Of a DNA stretch of 64,000 nt, positions 24,259-37,135 are shown in pieces. This DNA comes from Theobroma cacao. Its lineage: Eukaryota; Streptophyta; Magnoliopsida; Malvales; Malvaceae. Positions within the stretch are counted from its first letter, which is position 1; the number at the start of each line of letters is the position of its first letter. The stretch is taken from assembly GCF_000208745.1 (NCBI RefSeq), contig NC_030854.1, positions 28,396,433 through 28,460,432 of the forward strand. Direction: 5' to 3'. The translations under genes and the position numbers were made by a program. Under the pieces are notes generated by a model. It made no database searches, was not told where the DNA came from, and saw nothing but the letters and a program-made list of their open reading frames with translations.

Positions 24259-26878
24259 CTACATCTTGGATGGGAAGTGAGCAAAGGGTGTGATGTCCAA
24301 ATCTTGTCCTTTTAGGAGGCTTTCGTTTGTTTTTTGTTGCTGATCAATCATCATCTTCAGCTGCCTTTCTTGTTCTTCAATTCGCAACTGTAAATTTCGC
24401 TGAATCTGAGTAAAGGAAAAAAAAAGTAAAAAATGTAAAACAAGTTTAATTTTATGGTTCGAAAACAGAATGCCTCCAAGTATTTCTTTGCATGTGGTAT
24501 ATTTTAATTTATCCCCTTTGGTAGCCTGGTTAACTTAATGGAAAAATCAGTCATTGACAAATATTTATTGCTTATGAATTAAGTTGGTATAGTAAAAGGA
24601 TTTAAGGTAGAAGCTCTTGCTATAGTCATCTCAATTGAATTTTTAAGATGGATATCAAATTTAAAATCAATTGATAATAAGGTGAAGTGGTCTTTACTAT
24701 ATTTTTATGCACAGAATACCTTTAACTTAACAGATGTAAGATTTTTTTATCATCACTCTAACGCTCTCCCTCACATGTAGAAATAATAAAGTAGAGAACA
24801 ACAATGAAAGGGACAGCTCATACTCTTTATACAAGTATTAGAGAGGTGATAATTCCATATAAGTTAAACTGGGTATATCTTGGACATATAGATATAACAA
24901 GTGCCTCTTCACCTATTATTAATTGATTTTGATTGGATGTTTATCTAAAATTTAATATGATATTAAGAGTAGGTGTTACTCCCTCATTGTCCCCATCATA
25001 ATTCATTCCAAGATTAATGTTCGTCATTTAGAATGGGAGTATCGAAGTGACAATAGTCTCACCTCTCTTAAATTAGAAACATGGCAAGAATAATGAAAAA
25101 GAGATAAAATCAAAGATCATGCTTGTACCTCTAATTGTTCATGAAGAAGCCTCTGGACATCTAGCTGAAGTTGCAATGCCTCTGCGAGGTGCAACCCACT
25201 GCAAGACAGATTGGAAATTTTGATTAAATTACAGTGTAAGATTAATGGAACAGCAGAACAATTTCGGTAGTGAATTATTTCAAAAATGAAAATGTATTTG
25301 GGTAGAATAAGATGGATGCATTAAGAAGTTTACGTTTTGACATCCAGTTGAGTTACATCACTTGTACTAATTCCTTTCTCTGATTTGCCTGCAACGAGAA
25401 AGGATATTGATGAGATGAGATTGTTGTATGCAATCAGGACGTGTAGGCGAAGCAATAGTTCTATTGCAGAGATTTGCTAATAAATGCGTGACTGGAATGG
25501 CCTTTGGAAGGGAGAGGCAAAGGCGCTCAGCATCGGTGTTATAGTTATGCTTTGTACTAAATATCAAGATGTAATTCCATCTGAATCTAGTTTTAAACAC
25601 CCAGAGGGAATAAGAGGCTATGCTATTACGCAACAATTCAAACAACTAAAGCAAAATATGAGGAGTATCCCTCCTCACAAGTCACTTAGAACTGAAACCT
25701 ATGACTAAATTAATATTGTTAACGTCTTGCCTTGCCATTTGGGGATTATAATAACAAAGGAATGCCAGGAACAGGGAAGTGCAGAAATCATATTTGTTAA
25801 TCTTAATATAGTTTCTTCTTCATTAAAAAATTTGAATTAAGGATTGATGGTTTCTGTATCACAATTCAGATAGGCTTTATGTCTAAATAAATTTGTATTA
25901 ATCTAAAATCTATAATAATAGAAATTTAAAACACACATAGTACTTACTGCACTAAATCTTACTCTTTTTTTCTTTGCAACTCTCCAACGAGTGAGATCAT
26001 TGTAGATATGAGAGGAACATAACTTTACTTCTTGTATAATGAATTCATATTTCCACTCATCATACGATTTAGGATTTCTTAAATAAATCCACACTTTTAA
26101 ACCCACATATAATATTGGAATCTAACCCACTTTATTAGATTGATTATAATATCATTTTTATCAAGATCAGATTATCCCAACCCGATTTTGATAAAATACA
26201 AAAATAAATAATATATATATATATATCCACTCTTTGATTTTACTAGAAAATCTAACCAATTCTCCGTTAAGGTCTTGCAGATTCAAGCGGCTGGGGTTTA
26301 TGGTAAACTCCCATGTTGTCAAGCAAATACGATATATATATATATATATATATATATAAGCAACCATCAAGGCATACCTTCAGTAGAATCTGTCAGTTTT
26401 TTGCAGTACGATATTTCTACAAGACAGAAATCAGAAGGAAACAAATTCATATATTAGCATTTTGCCTGAAGAATATCCTAGCCAAGATAATATAAACAAC
26501 ACCCAAAAATCTTGAATTTGCACCTGCAAATGGCTTTTCACATGAAAGACGGTCAATCCTTCTGTATCCACCAGTTTGAGAATTGCCTTTGGAGTTGCCT
26601 CTGTTTGATCAAAGTAATAAACTAAAAAGCTTGCAGAATGGTTTCTCAAGATTCGACAAAGTTAAAAGCAAACTACTACTAACTCTCAGCTCCCCCAAGG
26701 CGTTTAACACACTCCACAAACTTGTCAGAACATCCTGTGTTCACCTTATTCTGGTTTTACTACCAAGTGCTGCCCCTGTCGAGACAGAAAAGGTCCCAGA
26801 AGTATAATTTGAAGACTGCTTCTCTTGCTGAAAGATGATTAGCTGTGCAAGCGGAGAAATATATGAATTGCAGTAAGC
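24259..26878 (-). pseudogene. MYB-CC copy 2, decayed and lacking exon 1
   Basis: Exon-equivalents of copy 3: 26878-26694 (exon 2), 26600-26524 (3), 26416-26378 (4), 25388-25334 (5), 25198-25129 (6), 24405-24259 (7). Exon 1 and its promoter are absent; homology with copy 3 stops near 26990. In exon 2 the codon for the first conserved Trp of the MYB repeat is TGA (after KTRIR), one base is lost a few codons later, and about 20 bases are missing from the Ser-rich linker. Exon 4 is 39 nt instead of 40, giving KYRTAKN followed by a stop. In exon 7, 63 bases (21 codons) present in copy 3 are missing in frame. The MYB-CC segment GLHLAEALQLQLDVQRLLHEQLE is still intact in exon 6. Introns remain clearly alignable with copy 3, so copies 2 and 3 are the closer pair. 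Any transcript would not give a DNA-binding protein. Confidence 0.9.
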
Positions 26879-26997
26879 CTATATGGTAACAACTAGTCAC
26901 AATTCGACGAAGAGTAACATTAAAAAACTTATGAAAACAACAAGAAAGAGTTTTTTTTTTATAAATAAAACAAGAAGAAAGTTAATTGCAGATACAA

Positions 26998-28225
26998 TGA
27001 ATTGACCTATACCTTAAAATGATATTAAATTCTTTTTGATCGAGACTTTCTTAATTACTTTTTTATATTATTATAAAATACATATAATAGTAGAATTATA
27101 TATATATATATATTATATGGAAATCCTTTTCAACTTTATTGAAAAGATGGCAATGAGTGACAACATTAATACATTATTACAATGACTCCCTTGGGAAGAT
27201 GGCAAATAATGACGACTTTCATATTGCACCAAACTACTAAAAAAACATAAAGAGTCCATTAACAAGTCTTGGTATAAATGGTTAATTGATCATATGATAA
27301 GTAGTGGTTGAGTCAGAATTTTATATTTGAAGAGATGAAAATAAAAAGTTTAATATTTGTAAAGATGAAATTATAAATTTTTTTAAAAAATGGGAGCAAA
27401 ACTATAAAATTTAAAAAAAAACAAAAAAAATTACTAAATTTGAAAATTTTAAGGGAGCGGGACCCTACTAGCCCTTCTCCCTCCACCTCTGATGGCAGGG
27501 TCACCAATTACTACTAGATGTGGATATCTAGAACTATATGTGGGCTTGTTATGACAAGCTTAGAAAAGAAATAACACGTAGGGATTAATCAGTTTATTGA
27601 TCTATATATATGAAAAAAATATGATAGAAATTCACTTCAAGAAAAAATAAAACAATAATTTTTTTTACAAAGAAATAGGTTCATTGGCAAAGCCAAGGTG
27701 CGATGACAGCTATAACTCTTCAATTTTTAATTTTTTTTATTCCTATATATATAAAACTTAAGAGATATATATATATATATATATAGTATGATTTACCCTT
27801 TATAATCACTCTTCATGGAAAATTTTGGATATGTCACTAAATAAGTCCGCTTATTAATTAAGGTTTCCGTTGCCTACTATTTTTACCCTTTGCTTCTTGT
27901 TATATGTCTTTTTGTTTTTTTAATTTATTTTTATTTTTTTTTTGCAAAAGAATAAAAATAAAAATATTAGTTAAATATAATGCAAACAAAAGAGTTTTTA
28001 TTCCATCAAGAAATTCATAATTTCATGTTAACCTAGTGATCATTGATTAACATGAGAAATCATTTCATTTAAACAAAAATTCGTCTCACGATCAACACCA
28101 AAAATTTGATCAATCTAATCTTTTTGAATATAATCGTGCATATTTTGATCATATTAAAATGGTTTTTACTTAAAATAAGAAGGAAAAATTTTAAAATTTC
28201 ATCTCTAATTATCATTGTCAAGTCA
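26998..28225. repeat. Segmental duplication block A' (partner at 20050-21555)
   Basis: Same order of shared segments as block A, with one internal loss relative to A near its left end (about 580 bases of A have no counterpart) and one gain, the small element at 27303-27490. It begins directly after the truncated MYB-CC copy 2 and ends at CATTGTCAAGTC, where the LINE target site begins. Confidence 0.75.
27303..27490. mobile_element. Small non-autonomous TIR element (188 bp) in block A'
   Basis: Block A reads TTGGTCATGGCAGGGTC without interruption, while block A' has about 200 extra bases between TTGATCAT and GATGGCAGGGTC. The ends are imperfect inverted repeats: AGTGGTTGAGTCAGAA at 27303 and TTCTCCCTCCACCTCT at 27475-27490 (reverse AGAGGTGGAGGGAGAA), 12 of 16 matching. 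The interior is AT-rich and non-coding. A related end (TTTTGGGAGCC then CCTCCACCCCTG) occurs near 38060-38085. Confidence 0.6.
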
Positions 28226-28242
28226 GATGAGTTGTAGTAATG

Positions 28243-31092
28243 GGTGGAGATGGACAGAAAGTTGGAAGAAGGTGGCTTGACTGCCTCCATTTGGTGTTTG
28301 TGGACAACCTTAGTAAATGGTCATCGCGAGCAGCCATTAAAAGAGCGTTTGATGAGTATGGAACTGTTATGGACATGTTAATTCCAAGAAAGGTCTTGCA
28401 GGACAAGGGGAGGGCAGCAAACTTCGTGTTCATTAGGTATAGAGAAAAGCATGAACTGGAAAAGTCATTAAGATGGGGAGGATATTAGTGGATGGATAGG
28501 AATCGACTCACGGTGAAAAGAGTTGAACCAGTGCTTAAGGGTAAAGATAAACGTGAGGACAATGAGGTAATGGGAAAGAAAGAAGTTTTCGTACCCAAGG
28601 CATAGGGGATAGATGGTAGGTCATTTAAAAAAGTAGCAGTAGGTGAGGGAATGAAGTCACAGAAGGAGCAAGGGATGGTCAAGCTAAAGGAAGATAAGCG
28701 AAATGGGGAAAAATGGAGGAACTGAAGACAGGAATTGAGGGTATGGCTCAAGGGAAAGAGGTAGTTGGTAATGAAACAAGAAGGCCAAACTACTAAACTA
28801 GTACAAGAATGGTTACAATCAAGACTAATGTACCAGAAAATGACATGAGTTGGGTACAGAGCAATGCAGTAAGAAGATTAAAGGAAAAAGTTGACTGTCG
28901 AATAGTACAATCTAGATTGGATAAGGAAAGGATTGTTGTGTAGGTTAGGATCCTTGAAGGAATGACAATGCTTGTTACCTTCGACCTAAAGGAGGAAATG
29001 GAGGCTTTATTGGAGAACTACTAGGAAGTGTTTGAGCTTTAGTTTGACTCAATAGTACCGATTAACATCACTAATGAAGAGAAAGGTGAGGCTTTAGGCG
29101 TGCCTTTATGAAGTTCTAATTTGTTCATGGCTCATGAACACTTTCAAAGCGATTATGGGTGTTGGGGGGAGTTCTTGGCAATTGATCGAAGTACATAAAG
29201 GGAAATATTTAATCAAGCACACATTTTAGTTAAGGTGAGAAACAAGGCAGTTATTCTAAGCCGAGTGCGCATTGAAGTTGAAAGTAAGCAATATAGCATC
29301 TGTGTTAGCATAGTGGGAAAGGAAGCTAGCGGCGTTTTAGAGGCTTATACAAAGGGTAAGGAAATCTTGCAGCAAGATGAGGAAATACACAGAGAAATAA
29401 AGAGCAACGATGGCAGTGGCGGTGAAGCGAAGGTAATTACGATGTAGAGAGTGCAAGGAGTTAAAGACAAACTCGAGACAAGAGACGGAAACACAAAGGT
29501 GTCAAGAGTGTCAAGAAAATAAAAAAAAAAAAGGTAGGAGTCGATAATGATAGAAAAGTGTGTTCAAATGTAAAGGGGCTATGATTAAAAAAACAAAAAA
29601 GACAAGTTACATGACATTAGAAATGTTGAAAAGATGGGAAAAATTAAAAAAAAAAGAGGCTTCAAATACGACAACTGTAGTCTTGTCAAAAGAAAAGAAT
29701 GAGACAGAAGAAGTAATAAAAAAAGATAGGATTGTTGATGTGATAATAGGCTCAGGAGAGGTGAAAGGCAAAACATGGGAAGTAATTTCAGAAGAAAAAA
29801 AAAGGAAGATAAGTTAGGGAGATAATGCTTATTGAAAGAAATAGTGAAAAGATTAACAAGCTTGAGCCCAAAACAAAAGTTACTAAGGCTTGAAATCCAA
29901 AAGTGGGAACGTGCATGCAAGATACTAGCCCAACAAAGGGAAGTGGTGGTTTGGAGCAAATTAATAGTAGGCCAATTTTAGGAAAGGAAAATAAAAAGCA
30001 ACAGAGAATGGGCTTGACGGAGTTAAGCCCAATAACAAAAAAAAGCAATGGGAACTTGGGGATATCTAGAGATGTTGTGGGGCTTTTTTTTGAATTAAAG
30101 ACAAACATTAGGGCAAAAGAGGTTAACTCAAGCATTAGAAAGGAAAAAGATTTAGAAAGGCCAATCAAACAGAAAGTAATAGGGAACAGATTGAATAAGA
30201 ACAAGACAAAAGGATTGGGGAGAAAGTACAAAATAAAAGAAGAGTGGAGATAGCAAACAACAACGATAAAGGAAGTGAAGCCGAGGGGTGGTTAACGTTA
30301 AAGCTTCTAAGAAGCAAAAGAAGGAAAGTCAAATGGTCAAGATTTTCACTAAAATTGAGTAGAAGACAAAATAGAAAACAAAGGGAGAAAAATAGAAAGA
30401 AGTGGAGCAGAAATATGGGAAAAAAACATAAAGTACTCTAAAGTTAAATTTGAAGAATAAAAGGAAAAGGAAGTTTAAGGATCAGATTGAGGAAGGTTTG
30501 GAGATGAAAAAAGCAAATAAAGGAAATCATGAAGGTAAATCAGTATCTAACCTAGATATAAGGAAACAGAACTCAACGATCAAAATAGAGGCTGAGGAAA
30601 TTTGAAAACTAAGCAGAAAATTGGGGCTAAATTTTAAAAAGGAGAAAGAAGAGGTCATTCAAAGGATTATTGAATCGTGATGGTGGGCCGGGACATGTAG
30701 TTGTGGGATATATGGTGATGTTTGCGTTTATGTACAATGAAAGAGATTTGATGTTAGGCAGTGTGGGGTGAGTAAGTTGGATGGTAGTTAACATAGAGAA
30801 AAAATTTCTTTTTTTTTGGGGGGCTGTCTTTTTGTTGCTTGTTTTTTGTGAAAAAAAAAGGATGCTAAATTATTATTTTCTACACCCATATTTGCTTTTG
30901 GGCGTTGTTGCAATCTGTATTATGGCGTAGTTGTTGTTGATCTTTTGTGAATAGTTGCATGTTATGTTATTGGCCTTTTTATGCTTATGCTAGTTTCAAT
31001 GCCATAAAGAGTCTTCAGCCAAACAAGTTAAAACCTTCTAATGGCATATGGCGCTTGGAGCTAATAAAATCTCACTTTTCAAAAAAAAAAAA
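28243..31092 (+). mobile_element. ORF1-only LINE-type retroposon with poly(A) and 17-bp target duplication
   Basis: Bounded by GATGAGTTGTAGTAATG at 28226-28242 and GATGAGTTTTAGTAATG at 31093-31109, a direct repeat with one mismatch in 17, right after an A-tail (about 31080-31092). The interior encodes broken plant L1 ORF1: an RRM-like domain at 28290-28480 (VFVDNLSKWSS, then GRAANFVFIRYR), a central LINE ORF1 segment at about 28890-29330 (WGEFLAIDRST, HILVKVRNKAVIL) and a long Lys/Glu-rich tail. After about 30450 only a non-coding 3' part follows. I found no endonuclease or reverse transcriptase. Several stop codons interrupt the frame, so it is not functional now. Confidence 0.78.
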
Positions 31093-31109
31093 GATGAGTT
31101 TTAGTAATG

Positions 31110-32442
31110 TGCTTAGAAATTGGGATTGTATCCATTCAATCAAGTTTAGAAAAATTGCTACTATGCGTTAGATTGAAGATAGAGAAGGAAGGTATCAAAG
31201 AAAGGAGTGAATGGAAAATGTAGATTGATATAAGTGAATTCGTATATTGATTCATAAAAATTAATCATTCAATAAATAAGAGGAAAAAAGAAGCAATCAT
31301 TTCAACTAAAAATTAGCCATTTTAACAATGCTTTTATTCTTAATCTTTCTCTTTCCTTTTGTTGAGGATCAAGCCTAAGGTCCAAGTTAGGCCATGAAAA
31401 GTACACGCGTCTCATTCTTCTTGATCTACTCACACTCTAAAAAGTTTTAATGGCATAATGATCATCTTGAGGGAGATCGCTTACCATTTTGTTTCACTTG
31501 CTTCTCTATGTATAAGGCATTGAGACATATTAGTACCCCTCACCAAGGGAATCTCTTCCTCTTATAGATATGGGCATCTATCACACCCACCCCATGGTTT
31601 CTCATTTTCTACCTTTAAGAGCCTCTTTCATATACTTTCTCTCTACTTTTCCTTCACTTCATCGCTCACGATGATACGATCTTACAAGAGAAACCATCCA
31701 ACCTAATAAGCCCATCCTTATTGATCTCAATATCAACTAATAAGGAAAGCATACTTCATTTCTTACTTTTTCTAGACCTTGTCATTCTTTCTGTCAAACC
31801 TAACAAAAGCAAAAGTAAGGGTAGAGCTAACCAACTTTTGTTAAGGAGGTTAAAGACGAAGAGGAATAAGGGTTAAAAATTGTTAAACTAATATATTGAA
31901 CTTAACTAACAAGCAAAAAATTTATAATAGAAAATAATTTTATATAATATGTAAATCAAAAGGAACAAGCAAAAAGGATTTAAAATAGTCTTTTAGGAAA
32001 GTTATGCACGACGTTTGAAGAATGAAGTGTGTTTCAATGGTGAGTCACCAAAAAAAGAGAAAAATAAAAATAAGAAGATAATGCTTGCTGGCTCCAACTT
32101 CATAACATGTGCAACCCATCAAGACTCGTATTTATGCATTATGTTACTGGTTTTAAAATTGATAGAGATTCTCTGTACTAGTCGATAAATCAAGATCAAA
32201 GAAATTAACTGATTTTCTTTTCGATATTGATGTATAATTATAGTGAGGTCTGTCCAGTAAGGACGACACCCAAAGCTTGTTGAGATTTTTTGGAAACTAG
32301 AGAGGTTTGTATGAAGATTGTGTAAGAGCCATGTGTTTCAAAAGAAAATGGCTATGAACTTTGGTTGTTCTTGTTGGTAGATTTCTAGGTTTTAGATGTG
32401 TTCTGTTTTGTTATATGTAGCTTTATCTCATATTAGGGATAT
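31110..32442. other. Unassigned AT-rich DNA between LINE and hAT insertions
   Basis: About 1.3 kb of low-complexity DNA with no open frame that I can assign, no LTR pair and no gene. Confidence 0.45.
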
Positions 32443-34712
32443 GTCCTATATAAGGGTTTCAAATGCAAATCAAACTGAACAACCGAACCAAATCAAAGTG
32501 AGTTCGATTTTTTTGGTTTAGTTAGTTCGGTTTTTCGAGTAATTCAATTAGGATAGTTCGGTTATTAAAATTAATTCAATTCAATTTTGGTTAGGAATTT
32601 TCCTATCCAAACTAACCAAACTTGAGTAAAGGTATTATGGGGATTTTTCATGCAAAAAAATCCTAAACCTAATATCTTTTCTTCAGCTATTCCTCTTTCT
32701 GCCATCTCTACCCTCTTCTCTTCCTTTTCTCTATTCTTTAGTTCATCACTTTGATTCCTCTTGGCTCTTGCTACTGTCCTTCACCTTTCTTACATCAGGT
32801 AAGTTTTTTTTTTTGTTTTCATTTCAGTTCCTTTTGTTCTATGTTCAACGGTGGGTTGAAATTTGGAACTTGAGTAAGTTTTTTTGGTTGAAATTTTGGT
32901 TAATGCTTGTTCAAGGGTGGGTGGGTCTGTTTGGTTCATGGAAATATGACAAAAAAGAAAGTTAGTGATATGTAATACACCAGTTGGGTTGAGAATGCAT
33001 GAAAGGAAGAATTAGTAAGCTTTGTTTGAACTTAGCCCAATACCCTATAATATGCTATGCTTTTATACAGTTAGATGGATAGTTCAATCATCTATACTGC
33101 TTTTATACTACTTTGTTTGTAAATCTTAAAAAAACACAATTAGATGTTTCTTTCTCCTCCTTGTTTAAACTTTCAACTAGTCGATCAATGGAGGAGAGAT
33201 GAGAAAAATGTTGCATAAATTGAAGCTTTATAAAGGGTATGTTAGCAGGAACTAAGCCTTTGGAGTTAGGACAATAAGGACAAAACTTTTTGTGATTCCT
33301 TGCTTCATTCCTAGGACAAATTGTGAATAAAAGAGCTTTTCAAGAGGAATAAATTACATGCAGTGCTTTAGGTTTTGGGTATTGACCAAATAGTTGTAAA
33401 GTATTTCTTTAAACCAAGTCTATGTTGTCTAACTTTACTTGAGCTCATTGTAAAGTAGCTTTAGCTCTAAAATTCAGCGTAGGTTCAATCAATTAGCCAT
33501 AAATAAACGCTTGCTTTAGGTGTTAGAAAGTGTTTCCTCTATTGCTTTACATTTTTTATCAACTAAGATTCATGACTACCAAACATTCTCAAAGGCCATA
33601 GACATTTACTTCTAAGGGGATCAATATTAGTGAATTTGCAGAGACAACATATTTATAATATGTTAGGATTTTGAATACTAATTGGTTTTAATTTTTATGC
33701 TAATTTCATCTATATATCACAAAACTTAATTAGACCCATTATTTCAAAATTTCAAATAGTTATTAGAAATTGAGATCTCAATGAGAAATCATAGAAAAAA
33801 AAAAATCCTTTTTCCAATTAATTTTTAATATTATATATATAATGTCATAACATATAGAATTTTCCACATACTTAAGCAAAGCATCTTATAAGAAAAGAAT
33901 CATCAGTATTTAAAGACAACAGCCTTTTGCAAGATATGAAGCAAAACAAATGCAAGACACAAGGCAAATTAGTATTCCTTGCCCCACTCTTACACTCTTA
34001 GACACTTTCCTCTTTCCACTTTTACTATTTTATACAAGACACATATGGATAGCTCAATACCCTTTTATAGTAGCCAAGACAAGGTGATGGCAAAGATAAA
34101 GATCTTTTTATTGCTTGGTTGTGATTGCTTTGATTGTCTTTGTTCTTCTGCTGTTTTTGTTCTATGCTATCATCTATACTATTTATTTATTCTTTTTTTT
34201 CCTTAAATTATTGTCTAGCTTTCCAAAAAAAAAAAAAAAACAAAATTCTATCCAAGTGTGATAACAAGGGTAAAGAATAAGGGAAATGTAAGCAGACAAC
34301 ATTTATTTTTCGATAACATATATCAAATTATTCACTAATTTATTAGTTTATTCACTAATAAACTAATTTATTCACTAATTTCCTTTTCTTTACGTTTTGC
34401 CTCCTTTGTATAAAGAAAGAAGAATGAAATTTATTAGTTTAGACAAATGTCAAATTCTTATGAGTTATGAAGTTTGAAAATGATGTGATAATGACCCATT
34501 TATAGTGAGTCACGCACATATGAATGATTATATTAAATGATTATATTTGGTAATATATTTTTAATACATGCTATTAGTGACAAATTCTTTAATAGATTCT
34601 TGAATTACTTTTTTGCTAATCAATTAATTCATTGAGTGACAAATTAAAGATTTCAATAGCAAGTCAAATCGATAATCCAGCTTCTACTCCTAGTGATGCT
34701 ATTACGTAGCCT

Positions 34713-36940
34713 ATGCCTATTGGCATGCTGTCATCGTCACCATCACTACCTACACAACAAACTATAATCTCCACCAATGAAAGTGATGCTGTCAATTCTA
34801 AGAAAAGGAAAACACTACTATCGAGGTTTGAAGTTTACAAACTCTTCACTAGATTCGTCAATGATCAAGGTGAACATAAAGCTAGAAGTAGTTATTGTGT
34901 TAAGGTACTTTCTGCTAATACTAAATATAATGGCACAACTTCATTAATGAATCACATGAATTCTTGCAAAAAGTTTCCTAGTTCTGTTAATGATTCTACT
35001 CAAACTGAGTTACCTTCTCAATCGAGCAATGAGTCAATAGGAACTTAAAAATTTAGTCAAGAAGCCATTAGTAAGTCTCTAGCTAAGATGATCATCAAAG
35101 ATGAGTTGCCTTTTAGATTAGTAGAAGGGGAAGGATTTAAGGAATTCGTATCAACTTCATAGCCTAAATTATTGTGCCATCACGATGGACTATTGCTAGA
35201 GATTGCTATAACCTTTTTGTTGATGGAAAAAACCATTTCAAGCATATAGTGAGATCTTCTTTTAGAGTTTCTCTGATCACAAACACATGGATATCAATTC
35301 AAAGAGAGAATTATATGTGTCTTATGACTCACTTTATATACAATGATTGGAAATTACACAAAAAAATTTTAAACTTTTGTCCCATTTATAGTCACAAAGG
35401 TGAGGCCATTAGAAAAATGATTAATAAATGTCTGTGTGATTGAGGGATTAGTAAGGTTTTCACTATTACTGTTGATAATTCTAGTTCCAATAATGTTCCA
35501 ATAGCACATATAAAGAAAAAATAATGTTGCAATAGCACATATAAAGGAAAAATTGAACTGATCAAGAAATAGTCTTTTAGAAAGCAAATTTTTACATATG
35601 AGATGCATTGCACATATCATTAATCTCATTGTTACTAATAGACTGAAGGAAATGAATGATTCAATTGCTTGTATTAGAGGGGCAGTAAGATACGTTAGAC
35701 AGTCACCTACTAGGTTAGCAAAGTTTAAAGAATGTGTTGAGTCTCCAAATATTCAATCAAAGTATTTGTTGTGTTTGGATGTTCGTATCAGATGGAATTC
35801 CACTTACTAGATGTTAAAAGTAGCTCAAAAGTTTAAAGGAGCCTTTAATTTATTTGAGGAAGCCGATTCTCGGTAGAGAACTAATTTGTTGATGGGAGAT
35901 GGGATACCTAAACATGAGAATTGGGAAAATGTTAAGAAGTTGAATCTTTTCTTGAAACATGTTTATACACTCATAGTAAAAGTTTCAAGTACTTCTTATG
36001 CCACTATTAATACTTTTCTTGATGATATTTGTGGTTTTTATTGCATTTTGAGAGATAAGTAAAGATATCTTGATGTTGAGTTGCAAAAAATGGCAAAGAG
36101 AATGTAAGAGAAATTTGATAAGTATTAGGGAAATATAGAAAAAATAAATAAGCTGCTCTATGTTGCCTCAATTCTTGATCCCAGGAAGAAACTTGTATTT
36201 GTGGAGTTTTGTTTAAGGAAAATGCATTCGAATGAGCAAGCTTCATCGATTTATGTGAGTTTCAAAAAAACAATGGAAGAGTTGCTTGCTGAATACCAAA
36301 CAAAGGTACAACTTTCTCTTGAGAAAGTTGGTGACAATAACCAATCCCAAGTAAGCCAAATTATAGAATTGGATGATGATATCGACTCTAGTGCTAGTGT
36401 TACTCTTCTGAATGAATTTAAGAGATATAAGATTGTCATTGGTAAGGAAGAAAACAAATTAGAATTGGAAAAGTATTTGAGTTTAAATGGGCCTAATGCA
36501 ACTGTTGGCAATGACTTTGATATTCTCATTTAGTGGAAACTCAATAGTCATAGGTATCCTACTCTTGCCTTACTAGCTCGTGATGTATTAGCGATTCCTC
36601 CATCCACAATTGTTTTAGAATCAGCTTTTAGCACCGATAGTCATGTTCTTGATGCATCTAGGAGTTCTTTAATGTCTAAGATGGTGCAAGTCCTTATTTG
36701 TGCTCAAGATTAGCTACATGGATCTTCCTATTATCTTAATGACATTGAGAATGATTTGGTATAGCTTGAGAAAGTTGATGAAGGTAAGTATTTTATTTAT
36801 ATCATCATTTCATTTTTGTTGTTTCAATTGTTGATATGTTATTGTTTTATATGTTTTTTACTTATTTATGTATTTTAGAGTTGTCAAAGATTGCAATGGA
36901 CAATATACTTGATAATCTTTGAGATAATCAAGTAATGTAA
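34713..36940 (+). pseudogene. hAT transposase (ZBED/SLEEPER-like), interrupted
   Basis: Plus-strand remnants in order: a BED-type zinc finger at about 34830-34980 (CVKVLSANTKYNG then HMNSCKK, with its first cysteine pair damaged); a middle section with CIAHIINLIV at about 35600 and IRGAVRYVRQSPTR at 35680; the DUF4413-type segment KLLYVASILDPRKKL at about 36150; and the C-terminal hAT dimerisation domain YPTLALLARDVLAIPPST followed by ESAFST at about 36555-36710. A likely intron (GTAAGT near 36785, acceptor near 36878) leads to a short last exon ending at about 36921. Stops and frameshifts occur throughout, so it cannot make a full transposase. Confidence 0.85.
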
Positions 36941-37135
36941 TAATGTTATCTAATATCTATTTGAATTTATAAAATATTTAATGCGTTCTAACTTACTTTT
37001 TTTTAACCTATTTGAAACTAATGGTTTTTTTAAATTTTTTTCAACTTTTAAGGGTACAACCTGTGTTTATGCTAAGTTGTTAATGGCATCAAGAAGCATC
37101 TGGGGAGGAAGTAATCTTTGAAGATTTTTTGTGTT

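Noticed and set aside
29585..30231. Long minus-strand frames rich in Leu/Phe/Ser
   Set aside because: They are the complement of the Lys/Glu-rich tail of LINE ORF1 on the plus strand; A-rich coding gives such shadows.
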